From an uncultured Ignavibacteriales bacterium (GTDB lineage Bacteria; Bacteroidota; Ignavibacteria; Ignavibacteriales; Melioribacteraceae): a stretch of DNA of 37,691 nucleotides. The notes beneath the pieces were generated by a model. That model saw only the letters and a list, made by a program, of their open reading frames with translations, was not told the origin of the DNA and ran no database searches. Below, piece after piece: positions 15,981-25,774 of the stretch. Positions within the stretch are counted from its first letter, which is position 1. Each line of letters starts with the position of its first letter. A program made the translations under genes and the position numbers. Location: contig CAMZLW010000157.1 in the NCBI GenBank assembly GCA_947311785.1, positions 1-37,691 of the forward strand, written 5' to 3'.

Positions 15981-18035
15981 CTAAAAATTAAATTGATACG
16001 ATAATTTTAGAAACAGAACTTTATTCTTGGAATGAATTTGTGGCACACCATACTTATAATCGTCGTAAGTATAAATTAAATAAAGGGCACTAAACGGAGG
16101 TATAAAACGCCAGCCAAATGAACCGTAAAAATATATTCGGTCAGAATTAGAATTATTTTGAGCAAATATTTTAATCCACATATCTCTTGTAAAATTATAA
16201 TCTAAATTTATTATATTAATTATTGTGCTTTCACTCTCCAAATCTGGAGTAAACTCTACCTTCTCTAACGAGTATTGTAAAGTAAGATTTTTAAAAGGAC
16301 TATAATTAAATTCAAACTCATATAACTTAAAATCTAAATCGAAACTTTTACCAAAAATATAAGCTACTTTTACCGATTCCCATTCATCAGTGTTATAGCC
16401 CAGCTTAAACTCGGTACTATAATTATAAAAGTCTTTTTCAAATAACTTGTAACCCCAGTTGTTTTCAATTTGAAAACTAAATCGGTTCTTTAAATAGAAT
16501 TTTATTTCTTGGTCGTAATCATACCCACGCAATTTTCCTGTATGGCTCCAAAAAGCATTATTATTGGAACCCACATAAATGTATTGGAAAAATGATTTTT
16601 CGAACCACTTGTAAGTTACTTCGCCATCAATTTCTCTTCTGTCATCGTCTCTAATAAATCCAGTTTTGTTTACATTTGTTTTGAACTTTTCTCCAATATC
16701 AGAATAGCGTATGTGAATATGATGCGTGTTACTTTCATTTGCAAAACGCATAAACCAAGCACTGTGCTGTAAAAAATCTCCGGGGGCACTCGTAACAAAC
16801 TGCCCAGTAAACTTCCAAGTATCATTAATATTTAGCAAATAATCAAGACCAAAAGAACGAGCAAAGCCAGTATCCCAACTCTTATCGGCAAAAGTAAAAC
16901 CTATGGTGGATGATTCTAAAATATCTTTTTTAATTCTGAATGTTGAAAAATAATTTGCAGTTTTATTATCTGTTCGTGGACTTCGTACAAAAAGCGATGA
17001 AACGGAGTAGTCTGAAATTTTACCAGTTACCTTTGCACCATAATCAATATCGCCAATTCGTCTAGAGTAGAATGTTCTTATGCGTGTGGTGTATAGTTCA
17101 TTTCCTTCCATAAAAAACAATCTTTTTTCGGGATAACTTAATTCGTATCGGCTCAAATTAATTCGTTCTTGATCTCCTTCCACCGTTGCAAAATCTGGGT
17201 TATATGTAAGGTTTGCCATCAAACTGGAAGTTATATTAATTGTTAAATCGCCACCAGCCTCGGTGTTTACTTTGGATTTATTTTTTGTTTCTTCAGTATT
17301 TTCAACACTAATTGTTGTGTAAGGTGTAAAAACAAACATGCTGTTTTTTTTCAGTAATTCAATTCCTTGCAACTTTCCTTGTTGCGATATTTGTGCATCG
17401 TATGTTAGTGGACCATACCAATAGGCAATTTCAAAATTTTGTTTATACACTCTTTTAAAGTTAATTCCCCACTCATTTATATTTTCGTTATAACTAATAC
17501 TTTTAAAAGGAATTGCAAATTCTGCAACCCAACCAGAATCGGTAATTGATGCAGATGATAGCCACTGTGCATCCCACTTAGAATCAATTATTCTGCCATT
17601 GTCCCTAATTCTTAAATCAGTCTGGGTTCCGATAGGATTAATTCCAAAAACAAAAGCACTCCGTTGGTCGTTGTAAGTATCAAGCATAATAAAAATTGCA
17701 TCATCACTATCCGATAATTTATCTCGCGATTGAATACTAGAAACAATTTTTTCTGGTTCAGAGTCGTAACAGACAATTCCGAAATAAATAAAATTATTAT
17801 CGTAAGCAGAATATATTTTTGTTGATACTAAAGATGAAGTTCCACTTGAAGGCTCAAGTTGGATAAAATTGCTTCTGCTTTCCGAGTTTGGATATTCACC
17901 AGCACTAATTACCCCATCAATACTGGGTGGAACTATTGTTCTTTTCAAATTAATAGTTTGCGAGAAAACAATTGAAGGAATAATAAGAGCAACTAAAATT
18001 AAACTACTAATATATTTTCTTTTTAACACGTTCAT
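15981..18035 (-). CDS. DUF5916 / CBM9-like outer-membrane beta-barrel protein
   Basis: A 684-residue secreted or outer-membrane protein. The signal peptide ends IPSIVFSQ. Residues of about 30-220 form a CBM9/DOMON-like sandwich (PPSIDGVISAGEYP, IYFGIVCYDSEPEKI, DDAIFIMLDTYNDQRSA, AEFAIPFKSI), followed by about 440 residues of alternating aromatic strands ending LKLSYQFNF, the mark of a C-terminal barrel strand. This architecture matches the DUF5916 family common in Bacteroidota. Family members are tied to carbohydrate binding or hydrolase systems, but the function is unknown. The start at 18035 is preferred because the signal peptide begins there; the longer frame opens with TTG at 18083. Confidence 0.82.
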   Translation of the reverse strand: MNVLKRKYISSLILVALIIPSIVFSQTINLKRTIVPPSIDGVISAGEYPNSESRSNFIQLEPSSGTSSLVSTKIYSAYDNNFIYFGIVCYDSEPEKIVSSIQSRDKLSDSDDAIFIMLDTYNDQRSAFVFGINPIGTQTDLRIRDNGRIIDSKWDAQWLSSASITDSGWVAEFAIPFKSISYNENINEWGINFKRVYKQNFEIAYWYGPLTYDAQISQQGKLQGIELLKKNSMFVFTPYTTISVENTEETKNKSKVNTEAGGDLTINITSSLMANLTYNPDFATVEGDQERINLSRYELSYPEKRLFFMEGNELYTTRIRTFYSRRIGDIDYGAKVTGKISDYSVSSLFVRSPRTDNKTANYFSTFRIKKDILESSTIGFTFADKSWDTGFARSFGLDYLLNINDTWKFTGQFVTSAPGDFLQHSAWFMRFANESNTHHIHIRYSDIGEKFKTNVNKTGFIRDDDRREIDGEVTYKWFEKSFFQYIYVGSNNNAFWSHTGKLRGYDYDQEIKFYLKNRFSFQIENNWGYKLFEKDFYNYSTEFKLGYNTDEWESVKVAYIFGKSFDLDFKLYEFEFNYSPFKNLTLQYSLEKVEFTPDLESESTIINIINLDYNFTRDMWIKIFAQNNSNSDRIYFYGSFGWRFIPPFSALYLIYTYDDYKYGVPQIHSKNKVLFLKLSYQFNF

Positions 18036-18095
18036 AATTGTTTTATTAAGTTTTTCAAAATGCTCTTTTTTCCGTAGTTCCAAATTATACTATTA

Positions 18096-18103
18096 CAAAG
18101 TTA
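18096..18103 (-). promoter_or_regulatory. Candidate -7 box of the DUF5916 gene
   Basis: TAACTTTG on the minus strand matches the Bacteroidota -7 consensus TAnnTTTG, 60 bases upstream of the start codon. No good -33 TTG is seen at the right spacing, so this is only a half match. It is back to back with the plus-strand promoter at 18131-18160. Confidence 0.4.
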
Positions 18104-18130
18104 ATAATTTAATATTACTCTTTTTTGCAT

Positions 18131-18160
18131 TTTGTTTTTTTACTTTTTTATCTAACTTTG
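18131..18160 (+). promoter_or_regulatory. Candidate Bacteroidota-type promoter for the interrupted barrel gene
   Basis: TTTG (18131-18134), an 18-base spacer and TAACTTTG (18153-18160) fit the TTTG/TAnnTTTG pattern used by the primary sigma factor of Bacteroidota. Transcription would begin near 18167, about 30 bases ahead of the ATG at 18196. Confidence 0.6.
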
Positions 18161-18195
18161 CCAATTAAAACAACCACTTAATTTTGAAGTTTAAA

Positions 18196-18831
18196 ATGCA
18201 GAAATTATTATTTTTCATACTATTTATATTATTTAATTCTATTACATTTTCACAAAATTTCAGTTTCTCTGCAAAATATTCTACTCAAATTCACGAAGAT
18301 TTATATAGAAATAATTCAGGTTATTGGTCTTATAAAGCACTCACAATTGAAGGACTTTTCTCTATATGGGATAACAAAATTAAATTTGGTCCTAATTTGG
18401 GATTTACTTATTCATGACTTCCTTTTGCCACAACCATTCCAGAGTATTCCCAATCGGACCAAGCTAATGTTTGGAAAAATCATCTTGGTGGAGCAATATA
18501 TTTTTTCCCATTAGAATCAACTTACTCTCCCTTTATTGGGGTAAAAGGAAATATACTAATTGATTGTCTCTTCAGTAGTTCTCAAAAAAAAGATATTTTT
18601 CACTCTGGATTTTATAACTATAGAACTACTAACGACTATCTCTATTCGATACTTGGTGGGATAATAATTAAGAAAAATAAAATTGGTTTTATCCTTGAGT
18701 TAGAATATCAGCAGCGACATTTGGTTTTAGAATATGACGAATACGAATACATGACAAGGATTCATACTCACTCCGTAATAATGGATATTACAACTCTTAA
18801 TTTTGGTATTGGTTTACAGTATGTGTTTTAA
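18196..18831 (+). pseudogene. Outer-membrane beta-barrel-like protein interrupted by one in-frame TGA
   Basis: The open frame starts with a clear signal peptide (MQKLLFFILF...ITFSQ) and continues with barrel-like strands, but meets TGA at 18415-18417 (codon 74). The same frame then stays open for 137 more codons to TAA at 18829-18831. It keeps the character of the first part: IYFFPLE, YSPFIGVKGNILI, YLYSILGGIII, GFILELEYQQRHLV and the final strand LNFGIGLQYVF, which has the terminal Phe of outer-membrane barrels. The full length would be about 211 residues. A single TGG-to-TGA change is the simplest reading (FTYSW). TGA is a normal stop elsewhere in this window (DedA, radical SAM gene), so code reassignment is unlikely. 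I do not recognise a specific family. Confidence 0.75.
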
Positions 18832-18839
18832 TAAAACGC

Positions 18840-18868
18840 AACCCAATCTAGTATGACGTGATTGGGTT
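18840..18868. terminator. Stem-loop between convergent genes
   Basis: AACCCAATC (18840-18848) and GATTGGGTT (18860-18868) form a perfect 9-bp stem with an 11-base loop, nine bases after the stop of the interrupted barrel gene and about 95 bases past the malic enzyme stop on the other strand. It could end transcription from both sides. The T-tract is weak. Confidence 0.55.
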
Positions 18869-18911
18869 GGATAATAACAATTCAAATTAAAAGCCATCTT
18901 TGTCTGTTGAA

Positions 18912-18954
18912 GATTGCCACGTAGTCCAAAAAACATCGGACTTCTCGCAATGAC
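18912..18954. repeat. Dispersed repeat of the GTCATTGCGAG type
   Basis: On the minus strand the element begins GTCATTGCGAG and ends ACTACGTGGCAATC, with an inner imperfect hairpin (GTCCG/GGAC). This overall form is known from intergenic repeats in many bacterial genomes. A partial copy sits at 14299-14309. It lies just downstream of the malic enzyme stop. Confidence 0.6.
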
Positions 18955-18963
18955 AACTTCTCT

Positions 18964-21213
18964 TTACTTACCAGCTTCAACAACAGCAATAGCCGACATA
19001 TTAATAATATCATCAACGCTAGCGTTACGTTGCAATACATGAACAGGTTTGTTCATTCCCATCATTATTGGACCAATTGCAGTTGTGGATGTTAATTTAT
19101 CCATTAACCTATAAGTAATATTAGCCGCAGAAAGATTAGGGAAAATAAGAATATTTGCATGAGTTTGTAATTTGCTAAAGGGATATTCATTTTTTAAAAT
19201 ATATGAATCAACTGCTGTATCAGCTTGCATTTCGCCATCACAAATAATATCGGGGCGTAACTCGTTTACAAGCTGTGCGGCATATCGCATTTTTTTCGAT
19301 TCTTCATGCTGAACACTTCCAAAATCACTAAAGGAGAGCATTGCAACTCTTGGCTCAATATCAAAATCTTTAACAGTATCAGCAGCAAGTATTGCAATAT
19401 GTGCCAATTCATCGGCGGTTGGATTAATATTTACAGATGTATCGGCTAAAAAATATGCCTTACCATTTCGTATTAAAACGTGCATGCCAGCAACCCTAGT
19501 AATTCCTGGCTTTACACCAATACATTCTAATGCTGGTTTTATAGTTTCAGGATAAAATGCTGTTACACCACTTATTAGTGCATCTGCTTCGCCAGTTTCA
19601 ACCATCATAGCACCAAAATAATTTGGACGACGGTGCATTAGTTTTTCAGCAATTACTTTTGTAATACCTTTGCGTTTTCGTTTTTCATGATACTGCGATG
19701 CATATTTTTCAACTTTTTCACAAACTTTCAAATCGTGAATTTCAAAATTTTCAAGATTAAAGCCAAGCTCACTAACTTTATCTTCAATAACTTCTTTTCT
19801 TCCAACAAGTATAGGAAAGCCAATACCCTCGACAGCTACAGCATTTGCTGCTCTAATAATATTTTCGTTTTCACCTTCTGGATAAACAATTTTTTTAGGA
19901 TTTTCTTGAGCTTTATGAGCCATTAACCTAATAATTTCTTGTGAGAAACCTAAGCGTTCTTTTAGTTCTTCTTCATATGCGTGCCAATCTTCAATTTCCT
20001 TTCTTGCAACTCCACCTTCAATTGCAGCTTTTGCAATTGCTGGAGCAACTTTCCAAAGAACGCGTGGGTCAAAAGGTTTTGGGATTATATACTCACGTCC
20101 AAAAGAAAATTCCTCGCCACTATATGCTTTCTTTACAATATCAGGAACTTCTTCTTTTGCTAAATTTGCCAACGCCATTACAGCAGCCATTTTCATATCT
20201 TCTGTAATTGCCTTAGCTTTTACATCCAATGCACCTCTAAAAATAAATGGAAAACCTAAAACATTATTTACTTGGTTTGGATAATCGCTACGCCCAGTTG
20301 CCATAATTACATCGCTTCGTGCTTCAAGTGCATCGGGGTATGTTATCTCGGGGTCTGGATTTGCCATTGCCATAATTATTGGAGTATCTGCCATTCCTTT
20401 AACCATTTCTTTCTTTAACAATCCGCCTTTAGAAAGACCAAGAAATCCATCAGCTCCGTTTAATGCAGCTTCCAAAGAGTCAAAAGCTTCCTCCTGAGCA
20501 AACGCAGCTTTGTATTCATTTAAATCAGTTCTGCCCTTGTGGATGTGTCCTTTGGTATCGAACATAGAAATATTTTCTCGTTTAACTCCAGCTGTAACAT
20601 AAAGATTACTGCATGCTATACCTGCAGCACCTGCACCAACAACAACTAACTTCATATCTTCCATTTTTTTACCTGCAATTTCTGTGGCATTTATTAGAGC
20701 AGCACAAGAAATTATTGCAGTACCATGTTGGTCATCGTGGAATACAGGAATATTCATTGTTTTTTTCAATTCACGTTCAATTTCAAAACACTCTGGAGCT
20801 TTAATATCTTCCAAGTTAATTCCACCAAAAGTTGGTTCAAGAAGTTGAACAGTTCGGATTATTTCTTTTGGGTCTTCTGTGTCGAGCTCAATATCAAAAA
20901 CATCAATATCAGCAAATCTTTTGAATAGTACTCCTTTACCTTCCATAACTGGTTTACCTGCAGCAGCACCAATATTACCAAGACCAAGCACAGCAGTTCC
21001 GTTTGAAACAACTGCCACAAGATTTCCTTTTGCAGTGTATTCGTAAACATCTTCTGGATTTTTTTCAATCTCCAAGCAAGGGTCGGCAACGCCAGGAGTA
21101 TAGGCGAGCGATAATTCACGTGCAGTGTAGCAAGGCTTTGTAGCAACAACTTCAATTTTCCCTTTACGTCCTTCACTATGGTATTTTAAGGCTTCTTCTT
21201 TTGTAACACTCAT
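18964..21213 (-). CDS. maeB: NADP-dependent malic enzyme with C-terminal phosphotransacetylase-like domain
   Basis: A 749-residue MaeB-type fusion. The malic enzyme half (about 1-425) shows [25 protein letters not shown], the DDQHGTAII active-site segment and the Rossmann motif [11 protein letters not shown]. The C-terminal half (about 430-749) is a phosphate acetyl/butyryltransferase domain ([39 protein letters not shown]). The enzyme decarboxylates malate to pyruvate with reduction of NAD(P)+; the second domain in such fusions is usually regulatory, binding acetyl-CoA-type effectors. It is a single gene, with no partner in the flanking intergenic space. Confidence 0.96.
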   Translation of the reverse strand: MSVTKEEALKYHSEGRKGKIEVVATKPCYTARELSLAYTPGVADPCLEIEKNPEDVYEYTAKGNLVAVVSNGTAVLGLGNIGAAAGKPVMEGKGVLFKRFADIDVFDIELDTEDPKEIIRTVQLLEPTFGGINLEDIKAPECFEIERELKKTMNIPVFHDDQHGTAIISCAALINATEIAGKKMEDMKLVVVGAGAAGIACSNLYVTAGVKRENISMFDTKGHIHKGRTDLNEYKAAFAQEEAFDSLEAALNGADGFLGLSKGGLLKKEMVKGMADTPIIMAMANPDPEITYPDALEARSDVIMATGRSDYPNQVNNVLGFPFIFRGALDVKAKAITEDMKMAAVMALANLAKEEVPDIVKKAYSGEEFSFGREYIIPKPFDPRVLWKVAPAIAKAAIEGGVARKEIEDWHAYEEELKERLGFSQEIIRLMAHKAQENPKKIVYPEGENENIIRAANAVAVEGIGFPILVGRKEVIEDKVSELGFNLENFEIHDLKVCEKVEKYASQYHEKRKRKGITKVIAEKLMHRRPNYFGAMMVETGEADALISGVTAFYPETIKPALECIGVKPGITRVAGMHVLIRNGKAYFLADTSVNINPTADELAHIAILAADTVKDFDIEPRVAMLSFSDFGSVQHEESKKMRYAAQLVNELRPDIICDGEMQADTAVDSYILKNEYPFSKLQTHANILIFPNLSAANITYRLMDKLTSTTAIGPIMMGMNKPVHVLQRNASVDDIINMSAIAVVEAGK

Positions 21214-21582
21214 TACTTTATCTCCTAAAATATAAAATCAACTACTTAAAAATTGCAAATATTTTAATAGGAACAAAGGGAAAATAATCGGATTAAAAGA
21301 TTTTATTAGTTTACAAAAGGTCGGAATTGTTTTTTTACCCACGAACTCCTTGAGGTATGTAACTTCCTTTTCTATAACTGATTTATAAAGGGAGAACTAT
21401 CGATTGTGGTAGTTTTTTTGGTAACATCTTTCACTGAAAAAAATAGGATTACAATTATTCGGACTTTTCAAAATTACTTATAAACGAACCGTAAAACCAT
21501 ATTACAATACGCCTAAAAAAAGAAAAGGCCACACTTAGGTAAACTCAAGACATAGCCCAATGATAGTAACGCAATCCAAAAT
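21214..21582. other. 369-base intergenic region, no gene seen
   Basis: This region between the maeB start and the end of the electron-transfer operon holds no convincing open frame, RNA gene or consensus TAnnTTTG promoter. The maeB promoter must be here but I cannot place it. A weak CCTAA...TTAGG pairing near 21513-21540, with a T-rich stretch on the minus strand, might end the operon; I do not rate it highly. Confidence 0.5.
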
Positions 21583-23178
21583 TTAAAACCGTTTTGTTAC
21601 ATTAAAAAATAGCCTACCATAATTAAACTTTTTTTCAAAAGTACCTTCAAAATTAAATGATAATGATAATCTTTTAATTATTCTCCAACTGATATCAATA
21701 CCCAAAACAGTTTGTTTCAAATTGGGTGCACCATTAAAGAATAGATAATTAATTTGCCGTAAATTTAAGCTACTATAAATTACACCGGGCAAAATGTCTC
21801 TCGAATATCGTAATCCAAAAATATCACCATTCAAATATGATGTTGATAAATGATTGTATGATAGGCCAAAAGTTCCTGATATAAACGGAATACTTGAATA
21901 AGAGATATTACCTGAATAGTTCTCTGATTTTTTTAAATCACTACTTCTAAACCTAAAACCATAACTAAAATTAATAAACAATCTATTTATTGGTTTAATG
22001 CTTACTCTAAAACGAACTCCTTGTCGGGTAACATTTTCGTAAAGACTATCTGTATAGTTTTGGAATGTTTCGTAATAAATAACATTTTTTCTTGAATCAT
22101 AAGAAGCATTAAAACTAAGCTCTCTTATGGGTTGATATCGCAAAGAAGTATATAATCCTGTTAACGAAAAATCCTTCTTATCGATATTATTTTCACGTTT
22201 GTATAAATCTACCTCTGTCGATAAAAATAAATAGATTTTATTTATTAACGAACTTGAGTGCTGAAAATAGAAAAACCGTCTATCAATCTTAGAATTATTC
22301 GTTTGTTGAAAAATAGCAATTGAGTTTTGGATTGAAAGAAAATTAAGGTTTACAGAATGATTAACAAATCCACCAAACTCAAAAAGGTTTAGGTTTACTG
22401 TGTAATTAAAATAATCAGGACGAGAACCAACAATTAATCCGGCGGTAAAATTATTAAGTTTCCCTTCCAGTTGTATTCCATCAACAGCACCAATATTTGA
22501 AACATTACGATTTATTTTTCTTCCAAAGGATAAATTTATGTTTTTATTAAACTCATAGTTAACTGATAATGAATATATTTTAAGGGCATTGGAAATATTA
22601 TTTTTAATATAATTCCACTCGGTTGAACGATAATTAAATGAAATATAGCTATCGAAAGAAAATTTAGAATTCCTAAAATTTTGTGAACGGGCAGAAAAAG
22701 TATATCTCCACCTAACAAAATCGGAATTCTTCGTACTTGATAAATTAGCATAAGATGATAATGAAAACCTTCCAGATACATCTCCAATTTTCCTTTTTGA
22801 AATTCGCTTTATTTTTTTAGGCGAAATACTTTTTTTTGTTTTCTCTACTGCTACAATATTAATTGGAATATTATTTTTATTTTTCTCGATGAATGCTATA
22901 ATTTTATCGCCAACTTTAAAATTAAAATCTTTTATCTTTTTTCCTGAACATGATTTAGAAGAAATATAATTTACTAAAATGGCAGGTTGAGGTTTACTGC
23001 TACTATTTATAAATAGTGTATCACCAATTTTAATTCCTTCTGTAGAATTAAATCTAACATAAATATTTTGTGATGATAAATAAGATATTTTCCCATAAAC
23101 ACTAACTTCCCTTTGTTGGGAATATGTTTCTGATACAATAAGTAACAATATTATTAATATAATTAAAAGTTTTTTCAC
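21583..23178 (-). CDS. Outer-membrane beta-barrel of the multiheme cytochrome operon
   Basis: A 531-residue protein, last gene of the five-gene electron-transfer operon, starting 4 bases after the 34-heme cytochrome stop. A signal peptide ends SETYSQ. Residues of about 25-115 form a small beta-rich soluble domain (YVRFNSTEGIKIGDTLFI, FKVGDKIIAFI), followed by a basic linker (KKIKRISKRKIGDVSGR). From about 135 to the end it is a run of amphipathic strands rich in Tyr, Phe and Asn, ending RLFFNVTKRF with the terminal Phe of barrel proteins. I do not recognise a named porin family. By context it is the natural candidate for the sheath that lets cytochromes cross the outer membrane, as porins do in MtrCAB or Geobacter porin-cytochrome complexes. 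That role is inferred. Confidence 0.75.
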   Translation of the reverse strand: MKKLLIILIILLLIVSETYSQQREVSVYGKISYLSSQNIYVRFNSTEGIKIGDTLFINSSSKPQPAILVNYISSKSCSGKKIKDFNFKVGDKIIAFIEKNKNNIPINIVAVEKTKKSISPKKIKRISKRKIGDVSGRFSLSSYANLSSTKNSDFVRWRYTFSARSQNFRNSKFSFDSYISFNYRSTEWNYIKNNISNALKIYSLSVNYEFNKNINLSFGRKINRNVSNIGAVDGIQLEGKLNNFTAGLIVGSRPDYFNYTVNLNLFEFGGFVNHSVNLNFLSIQNSIAIFQQTNNSKIDRRFFYFQHSSSLINKIYLFLSTEVDLYKRENNIDKKDFSLTGLYTSLRYQPIRELSFNASYDSRKNVIYYETFQNYTDSLYENVTRQGVRFRVSIKPINRLFINFSYGFRFRSSDLKKSENYSGNISYSSIPFISGTFGLSYNHLSTSYLNGDIFGLRYSRDILPGVIYSSLNLRQINYLFFNGAPNLKQTVLGIDISWRIIKRLSLSFNFEGTFEKKFNYGRLFFNVTKRF

Positions 23179-23182
23179 GTTA

Positions 23183-25774
23183 TTAATGCATTATTTGAAG
23201 TTTAATTATTTCGTCTCCTCCATCATCCTCATTCCCAGTCGGATGACAGCTGTAACAGGCATTTGATTGGTAAGCATAACCCGATATGCCAGAATGGTCA
23301 CTATCTACTTCTGTTTTATTATTATGTTCATGGCAATCAATACACGAAAATAAAGAATAATTGTTCTGTGTTGTATGGCACTCATTACACTGATTCCATT
23401 CGCCGTTATGCTTGCCTGAATATATAGGGAAATACTTTGAATCATGGTCAAAGGTTGCAGGTGTCCAACTACTTTGAGAATGACACTCATTACAATTAGT
23501 TGGGAACTGTGCAACACTGTGAGACGGATTAGAAGTGTTATTATAATCAGTTTCATGACAACCAAAACAATCGGATGGAGTATTGTTATAATTTCCATTA
23601 TGACAATCTGCACACTGGTTTGATATGGTTGCGTGGGCACCAACTAACTGATAATAATTATTGTGATCGGGAAATTTAGCAGGTTCCCAACCGGCATTTG
23701 TAGTGTGGCAAACCTCACAATTTACGGATAGCCCAAGCGTTTTATGTGATGGATTAGTTGTGTTATCAAAATTTGTTTGATGACAGCTCGAACATTCTGT
23801 GCTAATATTGCTATAACCATTTGCATGGCAACTGCTACAATCGGAATTAAGATGAGCACCTGTTAATGGAAAATCTGTTGCATCATGGTCGAATGTTACT
23901 TCAATCCAAGTAACAGTATTGTGGCACAATTCACATTCCTTTGGAAATCCATCGGATAAATGGTCGGGAGCAATATTGTATTGTTCTTCGTGGCACGAAA
24001 AACAATCCGGCACAGCATTGGTAACATTGCTCGCGTGGCAATCGCTACAATTTACTGTTGCGTGGCTACCTAAAAGCTCAAATCCTGTGGTAGCGTGCTT
24101 AAACGTGGATGGCTTCCAATTCTCTGCAGTATGGCATTGCTCACATTGCTGAGAGAGAACCAACGTTTGATGATTTGGATTCTGTGTGGTTTCAAAATTT
24201 GATTGATGACAAGCATAACAGTCCTGAACAGCATTTGTAACATTGCTCGTGTGGCAATCGCTACAATTTACTGTTGCGTGGCTACCCAAAAGTTCAAACC
24301 CAGTAGTAGCATGCTTAAACGTGGATGGCTTCCAATTCTCTGCAGTATGGCATTGCTCACATTGCTGAGATAAAACCAAGGTTTGATGATTTGGATTCTG
24401 TGTAGTTTCAAAACTTGATTGGTGGCACGCATAACAATCTTGAACAGCATTTGTAACATTGCTCGCGTGGCAATCGCTACAATTTACTGTTGCATGACTC
24501 CCTAATAATTCAAACCCTGTTGAACTGTGCTTAAATATTGAGGGTGTCCAATTTTTTGCAGTATGGCATTCCTCACATTGTTGCGATAAAGCTAAAGTTT
24601 GATGACTTGGATTCTGTGTCGTTTCAAAATTAGATTGATGGCAAGAAATACATTCGGACGAAGTACCACTATAGGTTGTTGAATGGCATTCGGAACAAGA
24701 TAAATTTGCGTGTGAATCTACAAGTGGAAAAGCCTGTGTATGTGTAAAACTACCTTCTTCACTACCCGATGGATGACATGTAAAACAAGCGTTGCTTTCA
24801 TATACATATCCTGATATACCACGATGTTCAGAATCCATATCAGTTTTATTATGTTCATGACAACTAAGGCACGAGAATTGTGCATAATTGCTGGAATTTG
24901 TATGACAATCACCACACTCATCCCATTCTCCATTATGCTTGCCCGAATATACTGGAAAAAATTTTGTATCATGACTCTTAAAAGATGCAGATTCCCAGCT
25001 ATTTATAGTGTGGCATTCTTGACAATCGGTTGAAAATCCTATTGCTAAATGTGAGGGATTTACAGTATTATTAAAATCATTTATATGGCACGATTTACAA
25101 TCCTGTGTTAAACCTGCAAACGAATCTTGTTGGTGGCACTGAAAACAATCATCAATATTATGCCCACCAGTTAATGGAAAAAAAGTATGTAATATTCCCG
25201 CACCCTGCCAAGAAGGAGAATTTTGATCATGGCATTCTTCACAGTTAGTTGAATAATTTGAAGCAACATGACTCGGTGCAGTTGTAGCTTGGTAATCATC
25301 AAAATGACAATCGTAACAATTTGCACCAATAGGCTTAAAATTAAGAAGCGAATTTGATATGTGGCATTCGTTACAATCAACAACTTTGTGCGGACCAAGA
25401 AGAGCAAACCTACTCCGTCTGTGAATATCTTCAATGTTGGATATAACCCAGCTTTGTGGTGTGTGGCAGCTTTCACAATCGGCTCCAACACTATTTTCGT
25501 GTATATCTGTGTGGCAACTTGCACAATTTGTTTCTGCTTCACTAAAATTTAGTGTTGAATGACATGAAGTACAACTAACATCTTTATGCTGACCGCTTAG
25601 CTCAAACCCAGTACTGCTATGGTCAAATTTAGAATTTGCAATTCCCCAACCATCGGTAGTATGACAAACAACACAATCAATTTTCAAATTATCTCCGTGC
25701 GGAGAAGTCTGTGAAAACAGTGTTGAATTAAAAATAAAAAATAAAAGTATAACTAAGTATGACAACTTTTGCAT
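23183..25774 (-). CDS. Multiheme c-type cytochrome with 34 CXXCH motifs
   Basis: An 863-residue exported protein (signal peptide MQKLSYLVIL...FSQ, cleaved near 22) with 34 CXXCH heme-attachment motifs by my count, about one per 25 residues, plus many free His residues as distal ligands. The recurring element is FxH..TxFxLxGxH....CxxCH, as in cytochrome c3/c7-like chains. Residues 375-590 are three nearly identical 72-residue units of three hemes each. A distinctive module (GKHNGEW, CHEHN, GISGY, CHP) occurs twice, at about 278-336 and 788-846, showing an older large duplication. No lipobox and no type IX sorting domain are seen. Its start overlaps the upstream 20-heme gene by 22 bases. Predicted to act in the periplasm, in the outer membrane or outside the cell as a long electron wire. 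Confidence 0.93.
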   Translation of the reverse strand: MQKLSYLVILLFFIFNSTLFSQTSPHGDNLKIDCVVCHTTDGWGIANSKFDHSSTGFELSGQHKDVSCTSCHSTLNFSEAETNCASCHTDIHENSVGADCESCHTPQSWVISNIEDIHRRSRFALLGPHKVVDCNECHISNSLLNFKPIGANCYDCHFDDYQATTAPSHVASNYSTNCEECHDQNSPSWQGAGILHTFFPLTGGHNIDDCFQCHQQDSFAGLTQDCKSCHINDFNNTVNPSHLAIGFSTDCQECHTINSWESASFKSHDTKFFPVYSGKHNGEWDECGDCHTNSSNYAQFSCLSCHEHNKTDMDSEHRGISGYVYESNACFTCHPSGSEEGSFTHTQAFPLVDSHANLSCSECHSTTYSGTSSECISCHQSNFETTQNPSHQTLALSQQCEECHTAKNWTPSIFKHSSTGFELLGSHATVNCSDCHASNVTNAVQDCYACHQSSFETTQNPNHQTLVLSQQCEQCHTAENWKPSTFKHATTGFELLGSHATVNCSDCHTSNVTNAVQDCYACHQSNFETTQNPNHQTLVLSQQCEQCHTAENWKPSTFKHATTGFELLGSHATVNCSDCHASNVTNAVPDCFSCHEEQYNIAPDHLSDGFPKECELCHNTVTWIEVTFDHDATDFPLTGAHLNSDCSSCHANGYSNISTECSSCHQTNFDNTTNPSHKTLGLSVNCEVCHTTNAGWEPAKFPDHNNYYQLVGAHATISNQCADCHNGNYNNTPSDCFGCHETDYNNTSNPSHSVAQFPTNCNECHSQSSWTPATFDHDSKYFPIYSGKHNGEWNQCNECHTTQNNYSLFSCIDCHEHNNKTEVDSDHSGISGYAYQSNACYSCHPTGNEDDGGDEIIKLQIMH
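24005..24652 (-). repeat. Three tandem 216-bp in-frame repeats inside the 34-heme cytochrome gene
   Basis: The period of exactly 216 bases (72 codons, three CXXCH each) is fixed by the string GTAACATTGCTCG, which recurs at plus-strand 24021, 24237 and 24453. The two units at 24005-24436 are almost identical in DNA. The third (24437-24652, N-terminal in the protein) has diverged. This implies recent duplication or ongoing unequal recombination that adds or removes three hemes at a time. Confidence 0.85.

Noticed and set aside
15936-15999. GTATCAAT/ATTGATAC as the operator of the toxin-antitoxin pair
   Set aside because: The arms are about 48 bases apart and one lies inside the last codons of the neighbouring gene, so chance is a fair explanation.
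18415-18417. TGA considered as selenocysteine or as a reassigned codon
   Set aside because: No hairpin of SECIS type directly follows, the context fits Trp or a plain stop, and TGA ends other genes here (DedA, radical SAM).
21513-21540. Terminator of the electron-transfer operon
   Set aside because: The pairing is only five bases with a long loop; the T-rich run is not placed right after a stem.
24005-24652. Regular repeats considered as a CRISPR array
   Set aside because: The period is 216 bases, in frame, and the whole unit is repeated rather than short repeats with unique spacers.
23305-25552. Many frames on both strands inside the multiheme cytochrome genes
   Set aside because: They are by-products of the repeated Cys/His codons; none has a start signal or a sensible composition.
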